From Fen-1254 sp963778945 (GTDB lineage: Bacteria > Bacteroidota > Ignavibacteria > UBA10030): a stretch of 64,000 bases of DNA. Where the stretch lies: contig CAVZWL010000014.1 in assembly GCA_963778945.1 (NCBI GenBank), positions 62,001 through 126,000 on the forward strand. The letters run 5' to 3'. Each line of letters starts with the position of its first letter. Position 1 is the stretch's first letter. Below the pieces are notes generated by a model. It had not been told where the DNA came from, did not search any database, and saw only the letters and a list, made by a program, of their open reading frames with translations. This document shows, in pieces, positions 39,081-48,565 of the stretch. The translations under genes were made by a program, and so were the position numbers.

Positions 39081-40200
39081 CTATAAAGGCATTTGATACA
39101 GTCGATAGCGTTTGTTGATTTTTCCCTTCATAGCTTCTGCAGATTTCACCATTTTTTCATTATCTTCCAAAATCCAGCTTGCTTCTCCGTATTGATATCC
39201 CAATTTTTTTGCCCGAATTGCGGTTTCAAAGAACAATGCGGCTCCCGCACCCGTATTGAGATGTTCCGGAACGACACCCAGACACGATAATTCGCACCAA
39301 ATTGATCAATTTCTTCTTTGTCAGCAAGTGATAAATTCCAGGCAAAAAGTATCCTTTCTTGTTGAATTTCAAAGCCATATTGATGTCCGGCAGCGATAAT
39401 GCAAACCCGATCGCTTTTCCTTCCTTCTCCGCAAAAAGAATGAGTTCCGGCTCCAGTATGGATTTTAAATCGGCTGCCAGGGCATCTATTTCTTCATCCG
39501 TGAAAGGAATCGCACCCCAATTTTTTGACCACGCTGAATTATAAATATATTTAACCCTCTGTAGTTCTTCATCGAAATGCTTCATATCTATATTACGCAA
39601 GACGATATGCTGGCGTTCTTGAACAAGTTTATGAGCCCGAATAAATCGTTCCGTATACACTTCGTTCTGATCAAGAAGATAAGCGTAAAGATCTTTAATC
39701 TTTGTAAATCCATATTGCTCTACAAGTTTAATGTAGTACGGCGGATTATAGGTCATCATGAGCGTCGGACTAACATCGAATCCTTCAATCAATAAACCGA
39801 TTTCGTCATTCACGGAAGGATTAACGGGCCCGCGAAAGTATTGAGCGCCGTGTTCTTTGACATATTTCTTAGCCGCATCAAAAAGTGCATTTGCAACATC
39901 CTGGTCATCGATGCATTCAAAGAAGCCCCAAAATCCCATTTTTTCGTTATGTTCTTTATCGTGATTATGATTAATAATGGCGGCGATCCTTCCGACAACC
40001 GTTCCGTCACGTTCAGCAAGATAAAATTCTACATCTGCGTGTTTATAAAATGGATTTTTCTTTTTATCCATTAATTTCCGTCTATCGACGAGCAGCGGCG
40101 GAACCCACGCCGGATTGCCATCGTAAATCCGCCACAGAAACCTTATAAAGGTTCTGACATCCTGATTATTCGATACAACACGTATTTTTATATCATTCAT
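39081..40200 (-). CDS. GNAT-fold acyltransferase, candidate bacterial ceramide synthase, one frame break
   Basis: 372 residues after removing one base near 39282; the corrected tail LGVVPEHLNTGAGAALFFETA completes the acyl-CoA binding motif of a GNAT fold. N-terminal motifs NPAWVPPLLVDRRKLMDKKK and NPFYKHADVEFYLAERDG are typical of the long GNAT-like family widespread in Bacteroidota and Proteobacteria. Start at 40200 (MNDIKIRVVS) with GAGA ten bases upstream. The gene follows spt by 37 bases. In Caulobacter the ceramide synthase bCerS is a GNAT-like acyltransferase encoded near spt. By analogy this enzyme would N-acylate the long-chain base (inference from context). Confidence 0.7.
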
Positions 40201-40237
40201 AAATTTCTCGTTTGAAAAGTCATTACTCAACGGCAGT

Positions 40238-41445
40238 TCAAATGACACCCACACTTTTCCCTACTTTTTTGAATGCATCCAATATTTTCTCAAGATGATG
40301 TTTTTCATGTGTAGCCATATAACTTGTTCGAAGCATTTCCAATCCCGGAGGAACACCCGGCCGAATAAATGCATTAACAAAAACACCCTCATCAAAAAGA
40401 GCCTTCCACATAATCAATGTTTTCTCAGTATCACCGATGATAACCGAAACAACTGCAGAATCGTAATCGTTTACATGATAGCCCATTTCCCTGAATCCTT
40501 TACGCATCATCCGGGCATTATTCATAAGTTTTTCAATTCTTTCCGGCTCCTGTTCGAGTATTTCCAGAGCTGCTAATGCAGCAGCAACCGAAGCCGGTGT
40601 AGGACTTGCACTGAATATAAGTGCCGGTGCATTATGTTTTAAATAATCAATAACCTTATGATCGCCAACCACAAATCCGCCTAACGAAGCGAACGTTTTG
40701 CTGAACGTTCCCATAGTAAGATCGCACTCTTTTACCAAATTAAATGGCTTGCTGTCCCTCGCCCTCCTACGCCGATCACGCCCACAGCATGGGCATCGTC
40801 GATCATGACACGCGCATTGTATTTCCTGGCAATTCTTATTAATTCCGGTAAATTGACTATTTCTCCGGAGGTGCTGAAAACGCCGTCGCTCACGATCAAT
40901 TTGCCGTCTTCAAGCGGCAATTGAGAGATAAGCGATTCAAGATGCTTCATATCGTTATGCTTATATCGAATGAGCGACTGTGTATCGCTTGTATAGGAAA
41001 ACATTCCGCCGGCTACTAAAGTCCCCGCTACGATGCTTGCATGATTATCCTTATCAGAAACAATGTATTCCCCTTTTTGAACGAGAACAGGGATAATGCC
41101 TTGAGCGGTCTGAAAACCAGTACTAAAAAGAAGGCACTCTTCCTTTCCCATGAATTTTGCAAGCCGCTTTTCAAGTTCAACATGGAGGTCTAATGTGCCG
41201 GTTAGATAGCGCGAACCCGAACAGCCGGTTCCATATTTTTTTACAGCGTTGATGGAGGCTTCTTTAACTTTGGGATGCGCCGTTAAGCCAAGATAATTAT
41301 TCGAACCGGCCATAATGACTTTTCGGCCTTCGATCAATACAACCGGTCCTTCGCTTTCTTCTATTGCATGGAAATAGGGATAATATCCTTTTTCGCGTGT
41401 TTCATCCGCACGCGTAAACATTCTGCATTTTTCAAATAAATCCAA
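40238..41445 (-). CDS. spt: alpha-oxoamine synthase, serine palmitoyltransferase type, one frame break
   Basis: 402 residues after restoring one T in the run at 40742-40744 (HFNLVKECDL). PLP lysine K250 in MGTFSKTFASLGG; DDAH aspartate near 215. Several stretches match what I remember of Bacteroides Spt better than Kbl or BioF: YPYF near 22, GTLDLHVELEKRLAKF, YKHNDMKHLE, IFSASPTPAS, DTEKT and GVF.N..I.P with LR..YMATHEKHH. Spt condenses serine with an acyl-CoA/ACP to 3-ketosphinganine. Start is TTG with AGGAG six bases upstream. Cysteate acyltransferases of sulfonolipid synthesis are close relatives and cannot be excluded. Confidence 0.85.
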
Positions 41446-41547
41446 TGATCACTCCTTACCTAATATATGGAATACAGACTCCCTCCTCCGAAGAGATTTT
41501 TGCTTGTCAGGACAATTTTAAATATACTTTAATATGCAAAGAAAGTC

Positions 41548-41561
41548 AATTATCGATAATT
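41548..41561. promoter_or_regulatory. 14-bp perfect palindrome between spt and the CerR-like gene
   Basis: AATTATCGATAATT is self-complementary and lies ten bases before the ATG of the plus-strand dehydrogenase, and about 100 bases upstream of the divergent spt gene. This position suits an operator for a dimeric repressor acting on one or both lipid genes. No regulator gene is adjacent. Confidence 0.35.
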
Positions 41562-41571
41562 TTGAGGTTTT

Positions 41572-42555
41572 ATGAAAAAAGTGCTGATTACCGGTGCAAC
41601 GGGATTTATTGGAAGCCATACCGCAGAGCATTTTCCTTTCTAAAGGAGTTTCCGTTCGCTGCCTTGTCCGCCGGCATCATAAATCGCTTGGATGGATCGA
41701 AAAAAAGGACGTAGAAGTGCAAAGAGGCGATCTTTCCGAACCCGGTTGTTTAGATGAGCTTCTTCACGGTATTGATACGGTCATTCATGTAGCAGGCATT
41801 ACAAAAGCCAAGAGTCCGGCCGAATATTATCAGGAAATGTGCAATCGACACAAAATCTTCTCGATGCTGCCGTACGCAGCGGAGCAATACAAAAATTTTG
41901 TTATGTGAGCAGTCAAACTGTTATCGGACCAAGTCCCACAGGCAGGCCTTTAACCGAATCCGACCCGTGTCATCCTATTACAAACTATGCAAAATCCAAA
42001 CTTGAAGCAGAACACCGATGTCATCAGGCGATGGATAAGATTCCCATTGTTATCCTAAGACCTTCTGCTGTTTTCGGTCCGCGTGATAAGGATGTTTTAG
42101 AAATTTATCGATTCGTAGAATTAGGTATTCGTCCTGTTCTCGGATCGTCCCAAAAAACATTGAGTCTTGTCTATGGACCCGATCTTGCCGACGCTATTTA
42201 TCAAGCTGCCCTTTCCGACCGTACGGCTGGCGAGACTTATTTCGTCGCCGATCAATCTATTTTTCAGTTTTCCGAAATTATCCGGTGTATTGCTTCCATC
42301 CGGGGGAAAAGTAGTTATCCTCTTTTCGTGCCTGCTCCTCTCTTCTATAGCATTGCTGGAATTACACAATTCGTGTCGCTTCTTCTCAATAGGCCTGCTC
42401 TCCTCAATATAGAAAAAGCGCGCGATCTTTTGCAGAAGCATTGGGTTTGCAGTCCCCAGAAAATATACGATCACATACATTTTAAGACCCAAACGCCGAT
42501 TTTCGATGCTCTCAGCATGACGTATACATGGTATAAAGAAATCGGATGGCTCTGA
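41572..42555 (+). CDS. NAD(P)-dependent epimerase/dehydratase-family reductase, CerR-like, two frame breaks
   Basis: 327 residues after two corrections (extra T in T4 at 41631-41634; one A missing near 41836, restoring YYQENVQSTQNLLDAA). Extended SDR with GATGFIGSHTAEHF at 9-22, catalytic YAKSK near 150 (Y-X3-K), an SSQTVIGPSPTGRPL segment near 125 and RPSAVFGPRDKDVLEIY near 172. The last resembles the FGPREKD stretch of ceramide reductase CerR-type proteins. CerR reduces 3-keto-ceramide in Caulobacter and Bacteroides. ATG after GAGG. Divergent from spt. Confidence 0.72.
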
Positions 42556-42556
42556 G

Positions 42557-42946
42557 ATGACTCTTTTTGACATGCGCTATTATTTATACGTCTTTATAGG
42601 AGGAGGAATCGGGGCCAGTGCCCGCTATTGGCTCTCAGGATTTGTCTATCGTTTCCTGCCGTCAACTTTTCCTTATGGTAACCTGTTTGTCAACATCTCC
42701 GGATGTTTTCTCATTGGAATTCTTATGACTTCGCTTGAGGAACGGTTCATTGCCGCGCCTGAACTTCGAATTTTTCTGGCAATCGGCATACTCGGCGGAT
42801 TTACAACTTTTTCATCTTTTAGTTACGAAACAGTCTCTCTGCTGAGGGACAATGAAATCCTTCGAGCTTCAATAAATATAATTCTTTCAGTCTGCGGTTC
42901 GCTCATTGCCACAATAATCGGCATGAAAGCCGGGAAAATGTTTTAA
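42557..42946 (+). CDS. crcB: fluoride ion channel CrcB/Fluc
   Basis: 129 residues (or 124 from the second ATG at 42572). Four membrane helices; GGIGASARYWLSG near 15, FPYGNLFVNISGCF near 40 and GGFTTFSSFSYE near 78 are the CrcB signatures including the Phe-box. Exports fluoride. Paired with DUF190 immediately downstream, an arrangement often seen in bacteria. No fluoride riboswitch is recognisable upstream. Confidence 0.94.
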   Translation: MTLFDMRYYLYVFIGGGIGASARYWLSGFVYRFLPSTFPYGNLFVNISGCFLIGILMTSLEERFIAAPELRIFLAIGILGGFTTFSSFSYETVSLLRDNEILRASINIILSVCGSLIATIIGMKAGKMF

Positions 42947-42961
42947 TCCAAGGAAGCTCTT

Positions 42962-43324
42962 ATGAAACTCTCTGGAAAAGGAAGACTGCTGCGGATATTC
43001 ATCGGAGAATCGGACAAGGTGGAACATAAGTCCCTGTTCGAAGCGATCGTTCATACCGCACATGAGCATGGACTTGCCGGATCGACCGTGCTGCGCGGAA
43101 TAGAAGGATTTGGAGCAAACAGCAAATCCATACATACGGCAAAGCTCCTGCGTCTATCGGAAGATTTGCCCATTGTCGTGGAAATTGTGGATCTTGAGGA
43201 AAAGATTCAAAGTTTTTTGCCTCTCCTTGACAATCTTCTTGAATCCGCTCATGCCGGAGCTATGGTGACACTCGAAACAGTAGAAGTTATTCGCTATTCT
43301 GCAGGAACGGATAAGAAAAAATGA
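42962..43324 (+). CDS. DUF190 family protein
   Basis: 120 residues with the family pattern: LRIFIGESDKVEHKSLFEAIV near 11, a GLAGSTVLRGIEGFGANS motif near 38 and DLPIVVEIVD near 69. The fold is PII-like (ferredoxin-like, GlnB-related). It commonly accompanies crcB, and sits 15 bases after it here. Function is not established; a regulatory or nucleotide-sensing role in fluoride handling is often proposed. Confidence 0.9.
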   Translation: MKLSGKGRLLRIFIGESDKVEHKSLFEAIVHTAHEHGLAGSTVLRGIEGFGANSKSIHTAKLLRLSEDLPIVVEIVDLEEKIQSFLPLLDNLLESAHAGAMVTLETVEVIRYSAGTDKKK

Positions 43325-43767
43325 TTTTTTTTCTGCCGCCATACCTTCAGGACCGATTGTTCTGCTTATATGCGTCCTTTATTTCCCACGTAGTCAGTTC
43401 TGTGAAGGGATTATTCGTCATCGTTGTGCCCTCCGGACCGGCGCTGTCATATTTATTGTTGTTTGCATAATTCGCAACGTTCGTCGTGATTGCCCCCGCT
43501 ACAAGATGACCACCGGATAGTTGTATTATTTTTATCGAATGCATAGAACCATATGGAATACAATATCATTTTATTGGAATGGAATGAGTATGCACGTATG
43601 AACAGTCTTTGATGTCTTTTAAGATATGAGCGGAATTCAGAAAGAGGAGATGGTATGAACAGCCGATGATCAACGAGAAATTAAAATATAGCAATCTGAT
43701 TTCATCATTGTGCCAAGAGAGAATCTTCCAAGAAAAAACAGAAGAGATGTTTTTTAGTACCTTCTAT
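43325..43767. other. 443-base convergent gap with one repeat and a doubtful small frame
   Basis: This lies 3' of both DUF190 (+) and pit (-). A 65-codon frame on the minus strand (43544-43347, starting MHSIKIIQLSGGHLV) has no Shine-Dalgarno sequence and a composition unlike neighbouring proteins, so I do not call it a gene. The only repeated element is the 28-base sequence at 43555-43582. Otherwise AT-rich and featureless. Confidence 0.5.
43555..43582 (+). repeat. 28-base dispersed repeat, copy 1
   Basis: Begins GGAATACAAT and ends TTGGAATGG. It matches the copy at 47197-47224 at 26 of 28 positions, the mismatches being A/C and A/T. The flanks do not match. Both copies are intergenic. Confidence 0.7.
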
Positions 43768-44778
43768 CTATGAATGCGCGATGAGGTTCACAACCCAATA
43801 GACACCGGCCGAAACGAGCGCGGTAGCAGGGATAGTAATGATCCATGCAACGACGATTCTTCCTGCAAGTCCCCATTTGACAGCAGACACGCGTTTGGTC
43901 GCTCCGACCCCCATAATTGCACCCGTGATCGTGTGCGTAGTGCTTACCGCAATACCGCTGAAAGCTGTGATTAAAAGCGTTAAAGCTCCTGCTGTCTCAG
44001 CGCAAAATCCGCCGGAGGGTTTGAGTTTTGTAACTTTCTGACCCATCGTTTTAACTATTCGCCAGCCGCCGAACATCGTTCCTAATCCTATCGATGTATA
44101 GCATAGTATGATAACCCACCATTCAATGGGAAAATCATTCCCGCTGCTCGCTTTTACAATGCCGGCATTCAGAAGGAGCACCGTAATAATTCCCATCGTT
44201 TTCTGCGCATCGTTTAATCCATGGCCAAGACTGTAGAATGCTGCTGAGACAAGCTGCAATTTTCTAAACATGCCGTTAATTCTTGACGAAGGCCTGTTAT
44301 GAAAAATCCACATCATGCATGTCATGAGTCCGAAACCCATCGCCATACCCAGCAGAGGAGCGATGACAATAAACAGCGTTGTATACATCCATCCGCTCCA
44401 GAGAATGGCCCCAAATCCTGCACGTGCAATTGCGGCTCCGCCCAAGCCGCCCATTAATGCATGTGAAGAGCTTGACGGAATGCCGTAATACCATGTTACA
44501 AGATTCCAAATGATGGCGCCAATGAGAGCCGCTAAAATGACATACTCCGTAATCAAATTAGCCGAGACCAGCCCTTTGCCGATTGTTTTTGCGACTCTAT
44601 GCCCGGTAAAAAGAAATGCGGCGAGAAAATTGAAAAATGCAGCCCAGAGAACAGCTCTTCGCGGCGTGAGGACTCTCGTGGATACGATCGTTGCTATGGA
44701 ATTTGCAGCATCGTGAAAACCGTTGAGAAAATCAAACACTAAGGCAACGAGGACGATAAATATTATCAATGCGAGCAT
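43768..44778 (-). CDS. low-affinity inorganic phosphate permease (PiT family)
   Basis: 336 residues, about ten membrane helices. The duplicated PiT signatures are present: DFLNGFHDAANSIATIVSTR near residue 14 and the second FYSLGHGLNDAQKTMGII near 190, plus GAIMGVGATKR near 285. Imports phosphate with protons or sodium. It is preceded by DUF47 17 bases upstream in the same transcript, the usual pairing of a PiT transporter with a PhoU-like partner. Confidence 0.94.
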   Translation of the reverse strand: MLALIIFIVLVALVFDFLNGFHDAANSIATIVSTRVLTPRRAVLWAAFFNFLAAFLFTGHRVAKTIGKGLVSANLITEYVILAALIGAIIWNLVTWYYGIPSSSSHALMGGLGGAAIARAGFGAILWSGWMYTTLFIVIAPLLGMAMGFGLMTCMMWIFHNRPSSRINGMFRKLQLVSAAFYSLGHGLNDAQKTMGIITVLLLNAGIVKASSGNDFPIEWWVIILCYTSIGLGTMFGGWRIVKTMGQKVTKLKPSGGFCAETAGALTLLITAFSGIAVSTTHTITGAIMGVGATKRVSAVKWGLAGRIVVAWIITIPATALVSAGVYWVVNLIAHS

Positions 44779-44794
44779 TCTTTTCCCTGAGGAA

Positions 44795-45442
44795 TTAGTT
44801 GTGCTTTATTAACAGTCCCTCGAGGACATTTGCCGCATCTTCACATTTATCGGTAGCGGTTTCAAGTCCGACAAATATTTCTTTCAGTTTAATAACGGTT
44901 ATCGGATCTTTTTCCTTTTCAAACAAATCGGCAATAGCTCGGTCAAAAATCATATCGGCCTGATTTTCGTAATCATTAACCTTCTTTATTATTTCACCGA
45001 GACTGCTCATATCGTTTAAATTTCTCAAATGATGTACGCCGTCCGTGAGCTCTACAATCGACTTATTCAGCACTTCAATGAGATCCACCATAATATCGGG
45101 AACCGCAGGCACTTTATAGAGGTTGAACCTTGCTGCTACACCGTCGATATGGTCGAGAACGTCGTCAAGAGCAGAGGCAAGCAAATGAATATCTTCACGA
45201 TCGATGGGTGTTACAAATGTGGAATTTAATTCGTTAAAAATTCTATGAGTGATGGAATCGCCGGCGTGTTCGATATCTTTAATGACAGCCGCAGTATTTT
45301 CGCGATCCTGCTGAGTCCTGCACTTGGGCAGCATCCGGAGAGCTACGCCAGCTTTCACCAAATTCGTCGTTGACTCTTCGAGTAATTGATAAAATTTTTC
45401 ATCTTTCGGGAGTAATTTTCGTATCCAGAAGTCTAATTTCAT
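44795..45442 (-). CDS. DUF47 (PhoU-like) protein
   Basis: 215 residues, all-helical, with the PhoU-like acidic motifs E-x3-D-x2-D: ADSITHRIFNEL-type IEHAGDSITHRIF near 78 and DVLDHIDGVAARF near 120. The second repeat NDYENQADMIFDRAIADLF is near 170 and ATDKCEDAANVLE near 208. Such proteins bind multinuclear metal clusters and modulate the PiT transporter encoded directly downstream. ATG start; the gene opens the two-gene unit. Confidence 0.92.
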   Translation of the reverse strand: MKLDFWIRKLLPKDEKFYQLLEESTTNLVKAGVALRMLPKCRTQQDRENTAAVIKDIEHAGDSITHRIFNELNSTFVTPIDREDIHLLASALDDVLDHIDGVAARFNLYKVPAVPDIMVDLIEVLNKSIVELTDGVHHLRNLNDMSSLGEIIKKVNDYENQADMIFDRAIADLFEKEKDPITVIKLKEIFVGLETATDKCEDAANVLEGLLIKHN

Positions 45443-45540
45443 TTTTGTAGGTCTCTTATTATCGATTCAAGGAAGGCGGGTAAAAAAAGTTCTTACGTAC
45501 ACGCCATAACAAGATACCGGAAAATCATTTGAAAACCAAG

Positions 45541-46044
45541 TCATTTAGTTTTTGCCTGCACTCCGGACTCGAGAACTTTTTTTTCGAGCTTCTTCCGATA
45601 CTGATCGAGTTTTTGGGAGAGCGCCGGCGTTTCCAATGCGAGAATTTGTACTGCCAACAATCCGGCATTTGCCGCCCCGTCGATAGCGACGGTGGCTACA
45701 GGAATACCGGTCGGCATCTGTACGATGGAAAGAAGCGAGTCGAGCCCGTTGAGCGATTTTGATTTTACCGGCACGCCAATAACCGGAAGCGTAGTTTGCG
45801 CTGCAATAATACCGGGCAGGTGCGCAGCTCCTCCAGCTCCGGCTATGAAAACTTTAATCCCTTTTTTCTTTGCCATCTTTGCATAGGAAATGGTTTGATC
45901 CGGAGTACGGTGTGCAGAGAGTATTTTAACCTCGAAGGGCACACCGAAATCGACCAGTATTTGACGCGCAGGTTCCATAATTTCCGCATCCGAAGCGCTT
46001 CCCATCACGATGGCTACTTTAGATTGTTGATTTTTTTTTGTCAT
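45541..46044 (-). CDS. purE: N5-carboxyaminoimidazole ribonucleotide mutase
   Basis: 167 residues. VAIVMGSASDAEIM near 10, SAHRTPDQTISYA near 44 and GAGGAAHLPGIIAAQTTLPVIGVP near 72 are the PurE active-site signatures, with both the S-A-H-R histidine and the GGAAHLPG loop. Class I PurE converts N5-CAIR to CAIR. Lies 14 bases after tsaC in the same direction. No purK is adjacent. Confidence 0.96.
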   Translation of the reverse strand: MTKKNQQSKVAIVMGSASDAEIMEPARQILVDFGVPFEVKILSAHRTPDQTISYAKMAKKKGIKVFIAGAGGAAHLPGIIAAQTTLPVIGVPVKSKSLNGLDSLLSIVQMPTGIPVATVAIDGAANAGLLAVQILALETPALSQKLDQYRKKLEKKVLESGVQAKTK

Positions 46045-46058
46045 ACGATCCTCTCCGT

Positions 46059-47063
46059 TTAACGTTCAGCAGCGCGTCTCAGCCGATCCATGACTGCCGC
46101 ACCGATACCATGATCTTCTATTTCTTCCACCAAAATAACATCGACTCCTAAAATATCGCATTCTCGCAAAAATCTAAAAATGTTTCGCGCATATTCTTCT
46201 GCGCTGTGATCCATATATCGTGTCAAGAGCAACGGTCCGGACAAGCGAATGGAATGCGTAATAGCTGCTACTGTTTTATTTTGACGGCGTAAATCTTCAT
46301 AAAGATGCCGAAAATTATCCGTATCAGATTCTTTTACAAGAATCAATTGCGCCTTCGGCGCATAATGCCTGTGACGCGTTCCTGGTGACCGTCTTAGAAC
46401 GGATGCTTGGTCCGGCGCTCCTGTATGCCCTATCACCTTTTCAATCGCCTCCCTGGAAAGACCTCCTTTGCGTAAAAGAACCGGAGGATCAAATGTTACA
46501 TCGAGAACCGTCGATTCAATACCTATATTTGTCCGGCCATCATCGATGAGCACATCTATCAGTCCGTCAAGGTCGTTCAATACATGCCCCGCTTCCGTCG
46601 GACTCGGTTTGCCCGATAAATTGGCGCTTGGACCTACTATGCCTCCGCCGAACAGCTCAAGAAGACGAAGTGTCGCTGCATTCTTCGGAACACGGAGCGC
46701 AACAGTACTCAGTCCTGCCGTGACAACGGAAGGAATATTTTTCTTGCTGGACATTACAAGCGTCAACGGGCCCGGCCAAAATATTTCCGCCAGCATCCTT
46801 CCTTTAAGAGGAATTTCTTCAGCAAATAATTCGGCATTTTGAAGAGACGCAATGTGAACAATCAGAGGATTATCTTCAGGACGCCCTTTTACTCTATACA
46901 CGCGGCGGACGGCTTCTTCATTGAAAGCATCCGCACCCAATCCGTATACCGTTTCCGTGGGAAAAGCTACGAGTCCTCCGGAACGGAGGATATCTGCTGC
47001 TCTGTGAAGCTTATCTTCAAAATTTTCAACATCTGAAGTTTTAATAACCGTCGTAGATTTCAA
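46059..47063 (-). CDS. tsaC: threonylcarbamoyl-AMP synthase, Sua5 type
   Basis: 334 residues: an N-terminal YrdC domain (GGLVAFPTETVYGLGADA near 30, VYRVKGRPEDNPLIVHI near 56, GPSANLSGKPSPTEAGHV near 145) plus a C-terminal Sua5 domain from about 230 to the end, including SPGTRHRHYAPKA near 222. Makes threonylcarbamoyl-AMP from threonine, bicarbonate and ATP for the t6A modification of ANN-decoding tRNAs. The likely start is TTG at 47063. Confidence 0.94.
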   Translation of the reverse strand: MKSTTVIKTSDVENFEDKLHRAADILRSGGLVAFPTETVYGLGADAFNEEAVRRVYRVKGRPEDNPLIVHIASLQNAELFAEEIPLKGRMLAEIFWPGPLTLVMSSKKNIPSVVTAGLSTVALRVPKNAATLRLLELFGGGIVGPSANLSGKPSPTEAGHVLNDLDGLIDVLIDDGRTNIGIESTVLDVTFDPPVLLRKGGLSREAIEKVIGHTGAPDQASVLRRSPGTRHRHYAPKAQLILVKESDTDNFRHLYEDLRRQNKTVAAITHSIRLSGPLLLTRYMDHSAEEYARNIFRFLRECDILGVDVILVEEIEDHGIGAAVMDRLRRAAER

Positions 47064-47506
47064 ATTTATACCGCCCTTTGCGAAGAAGAAAATGCTCCAT
47101 CCTGACCGGTTTTCCTTGAACGCCCTATCGGTTTTTTCCGATATTATGATTGCCTTTTGCTTGATAGGGATAATATGTTTTATCGCCGATTTTTCAGGAA
47201 TACAATCTCATTTTTTTGGAATGGCGCTATGATTTCCATCTCAATCCAATTACGTCTAGCCGTCCCCCCCCCTCTCGGACCAGGTCAATTATTCCTGATT
47301 TACATGCTCTCCTTTACAGATTTATACTTATATTCAAATCAATAATAAGCCGCGAAGAAATTTGATTTAATGTACCATAACTTAGCCTTTCCTTCAAGTT
47401 TTTATGAAAAAGAAAGGATTTCTTTCAATATTTTCACACTCCTTGCAACCAATTTAAAATTTCTTATGTTGTAAAAGTAAGCGGTGAATACATCCTTTAC
47501 GAAAGA
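47064..47506. other. 443-base divergent gap between tsaC and pdhA
   Basis: Contains a small inverted repeat TATCGG/CCGATA around six T at 47126-47143, on the tsaC leader side. The second copy of the 28-base repeat is at 47197-47224. A possible weak pdhA promoter is TTG, 19 bases, TATGTTGT, the latter near 47466. I see no RNA or protein gene here. Confidence 0.45.
47197..47224 (+). repeat. 28-base dispersed repeat, copy 2
   Basis: Partner of 43555-43582 (26 of 28 identical). It is in a divergent promoter gap here, but in a convergent gap in copy 1, so a shared promoter role is unlikely. Confidence 0.7.
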
Positions 47507-48538
47507 ATGAAGTCGATGAAAACGAACGAAAAAGAAGCTTCAACCTCTCAAAGAGTTGTCGATCCTCTTCTCAGTATACCGGCAGATACTCTCCTCCGAT
47601 GGTACGATGAAATGCTGCTCATCCGCAGATTTGAGGAAAAATGCGCACAGCTTTACGGCATGGGAAAAATAGGCGGTTTTTGCCACCTCTATAACGGACA
47701 GGAAGCGATTGCCACAGGATCCATCGGCGCCATCGAAACGAACGATTACGTGATCACTGCATATCGCGATCATGGACTTGCTCTCTCAAAAGGAGTGGAT
47801 CTCAATAAAATTTTTGCAGAACTTCTGGGAAAACAAACCGGAACGACAAAGGGGAAAGGCGGGTCGATGCATATTTTCGATAAGACGAAGAATTTCCTCG
47901 GAGGCCATGCAATTGTCGGCGGCCATATTTCGCTCGGCACGGGAGCTGCCTTTGCAAGCAAATATCGGGGTGAAAAAAATGTATGTCTTTGTTTTATGGG
48001 CGATGGCGCTACCAACATCGGAAATTTTCACGAATCTCTGAATCTTGCAGCTCTCTGGAAACTTCCGGTTATTTACATTATTGAAAACAATAAATACGGT
48101 ATGGGAACCGCCGTTGAACGAGCCTCTGCAGTCGAAACCCTGCTTAAAAAGGCGGCAGCGTATGGAATGAGAAGCGAAGCCTGCGAGGGAAATAATGTGC
48201 TGACTGTGTACCGGACTGTCAAAGCTGCCGTAGATCATGCACGCGATACTTACGAACCGAGTCTTCTCGAAATTCAAACCTACCGTTACCGCGGACATTC
48301 TATGTCCGATCCTGTCAGCGGACATTATCGAACGAAAGAGGAAGTTGAAGAGCAGAAAAAATCCGATCCTCTGACCGTTTTTGCCGATATCTTAAAAAGC
48401 GAAAAGCTTGTCACCGAAGAGTATTTTGAAACCGCGGAAAAGAGAATTAAAAATGACATCGAGGCAGGCGTCGAGTTTGCGGAAAACAGCCCCATCCCTC
48501 CTTTGGAGGATCTTTATACGGACGTCTTTTTTGAATGA
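47507..48538 (+). CDS. pdhA: pyruvate dehydrogenase E1 component, alpha subunit
   Basis: 343 residues. Thiamine-diphosphate motif GDGATNIGNFHESLNLA with the closing NN of IIENNKYGMG near 190. The phosphorylation-loop-like YRYRGHSMSDP near 265 and substrate-region AYRDHGLALSKG near 84 are intact. Forms the E1 heterotetramer with the next gene's product and decarboxylates pyruvate to acetyl-lipoyl-E2. First of the three-gene pdh unit; E3 is not in the window. Confidence 0.95.
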   Translation: MKSMKTNEKEASTSQRVVDPLLSIPADTLLRWYDEMLLIRRFEEKCAQLYGMGKIGGFCHLYNGQEAIATGSIGAIETNDYVITAYRDHGLALSKGVDLNKIFAELLGKQTGTTKGKGGSMHIFDKTKNFLGGHAIVGGHISLGTGAAFASKYRGEKNVCLCFMGDGATNIGNFHESLNLAALWKLPVIYIIENNKYGMGTAVERASAVETLLKKAAAYGMRSEACEGNNVLTVYRTVKAAVDHARDTYEPSLLEIQTYRYRGHSMSDPVSGHYRTKEEVEEQKKSDPLTVFADILKSEKLVTEEYFETAEKRIKNDIEAGVEFAENSPIPPLEDLYTDVFFE

Positions 48539-48565
48539 TTATGCTTTATTGAAGGAGAAGAAGCA

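Noticed and set aside
40238..41445. Annotation as glycine C-acetyltransferase (Kbl)
   Set aside because: The GTLDLHVELE, YKHNDM, HNAPALIFSASPTPA and YMATHEK stretches agree with serine palmitoyltransferase, and there is no neighbouring threonine dehydrogenase.
42400..42560. Fluoride riboswitch before crcB
   Set aside because: crcB starts two bases after the CerR-like stop, leaving no leader, and I could not find the crcB-motif core in the coding region upstream.
43347..43544. 65-codon minus-strand frame in the DUF190-pit gap
   Set aside because: No ribosome-binding site, no recognised domain, and composition unlike neighbouring proteins.
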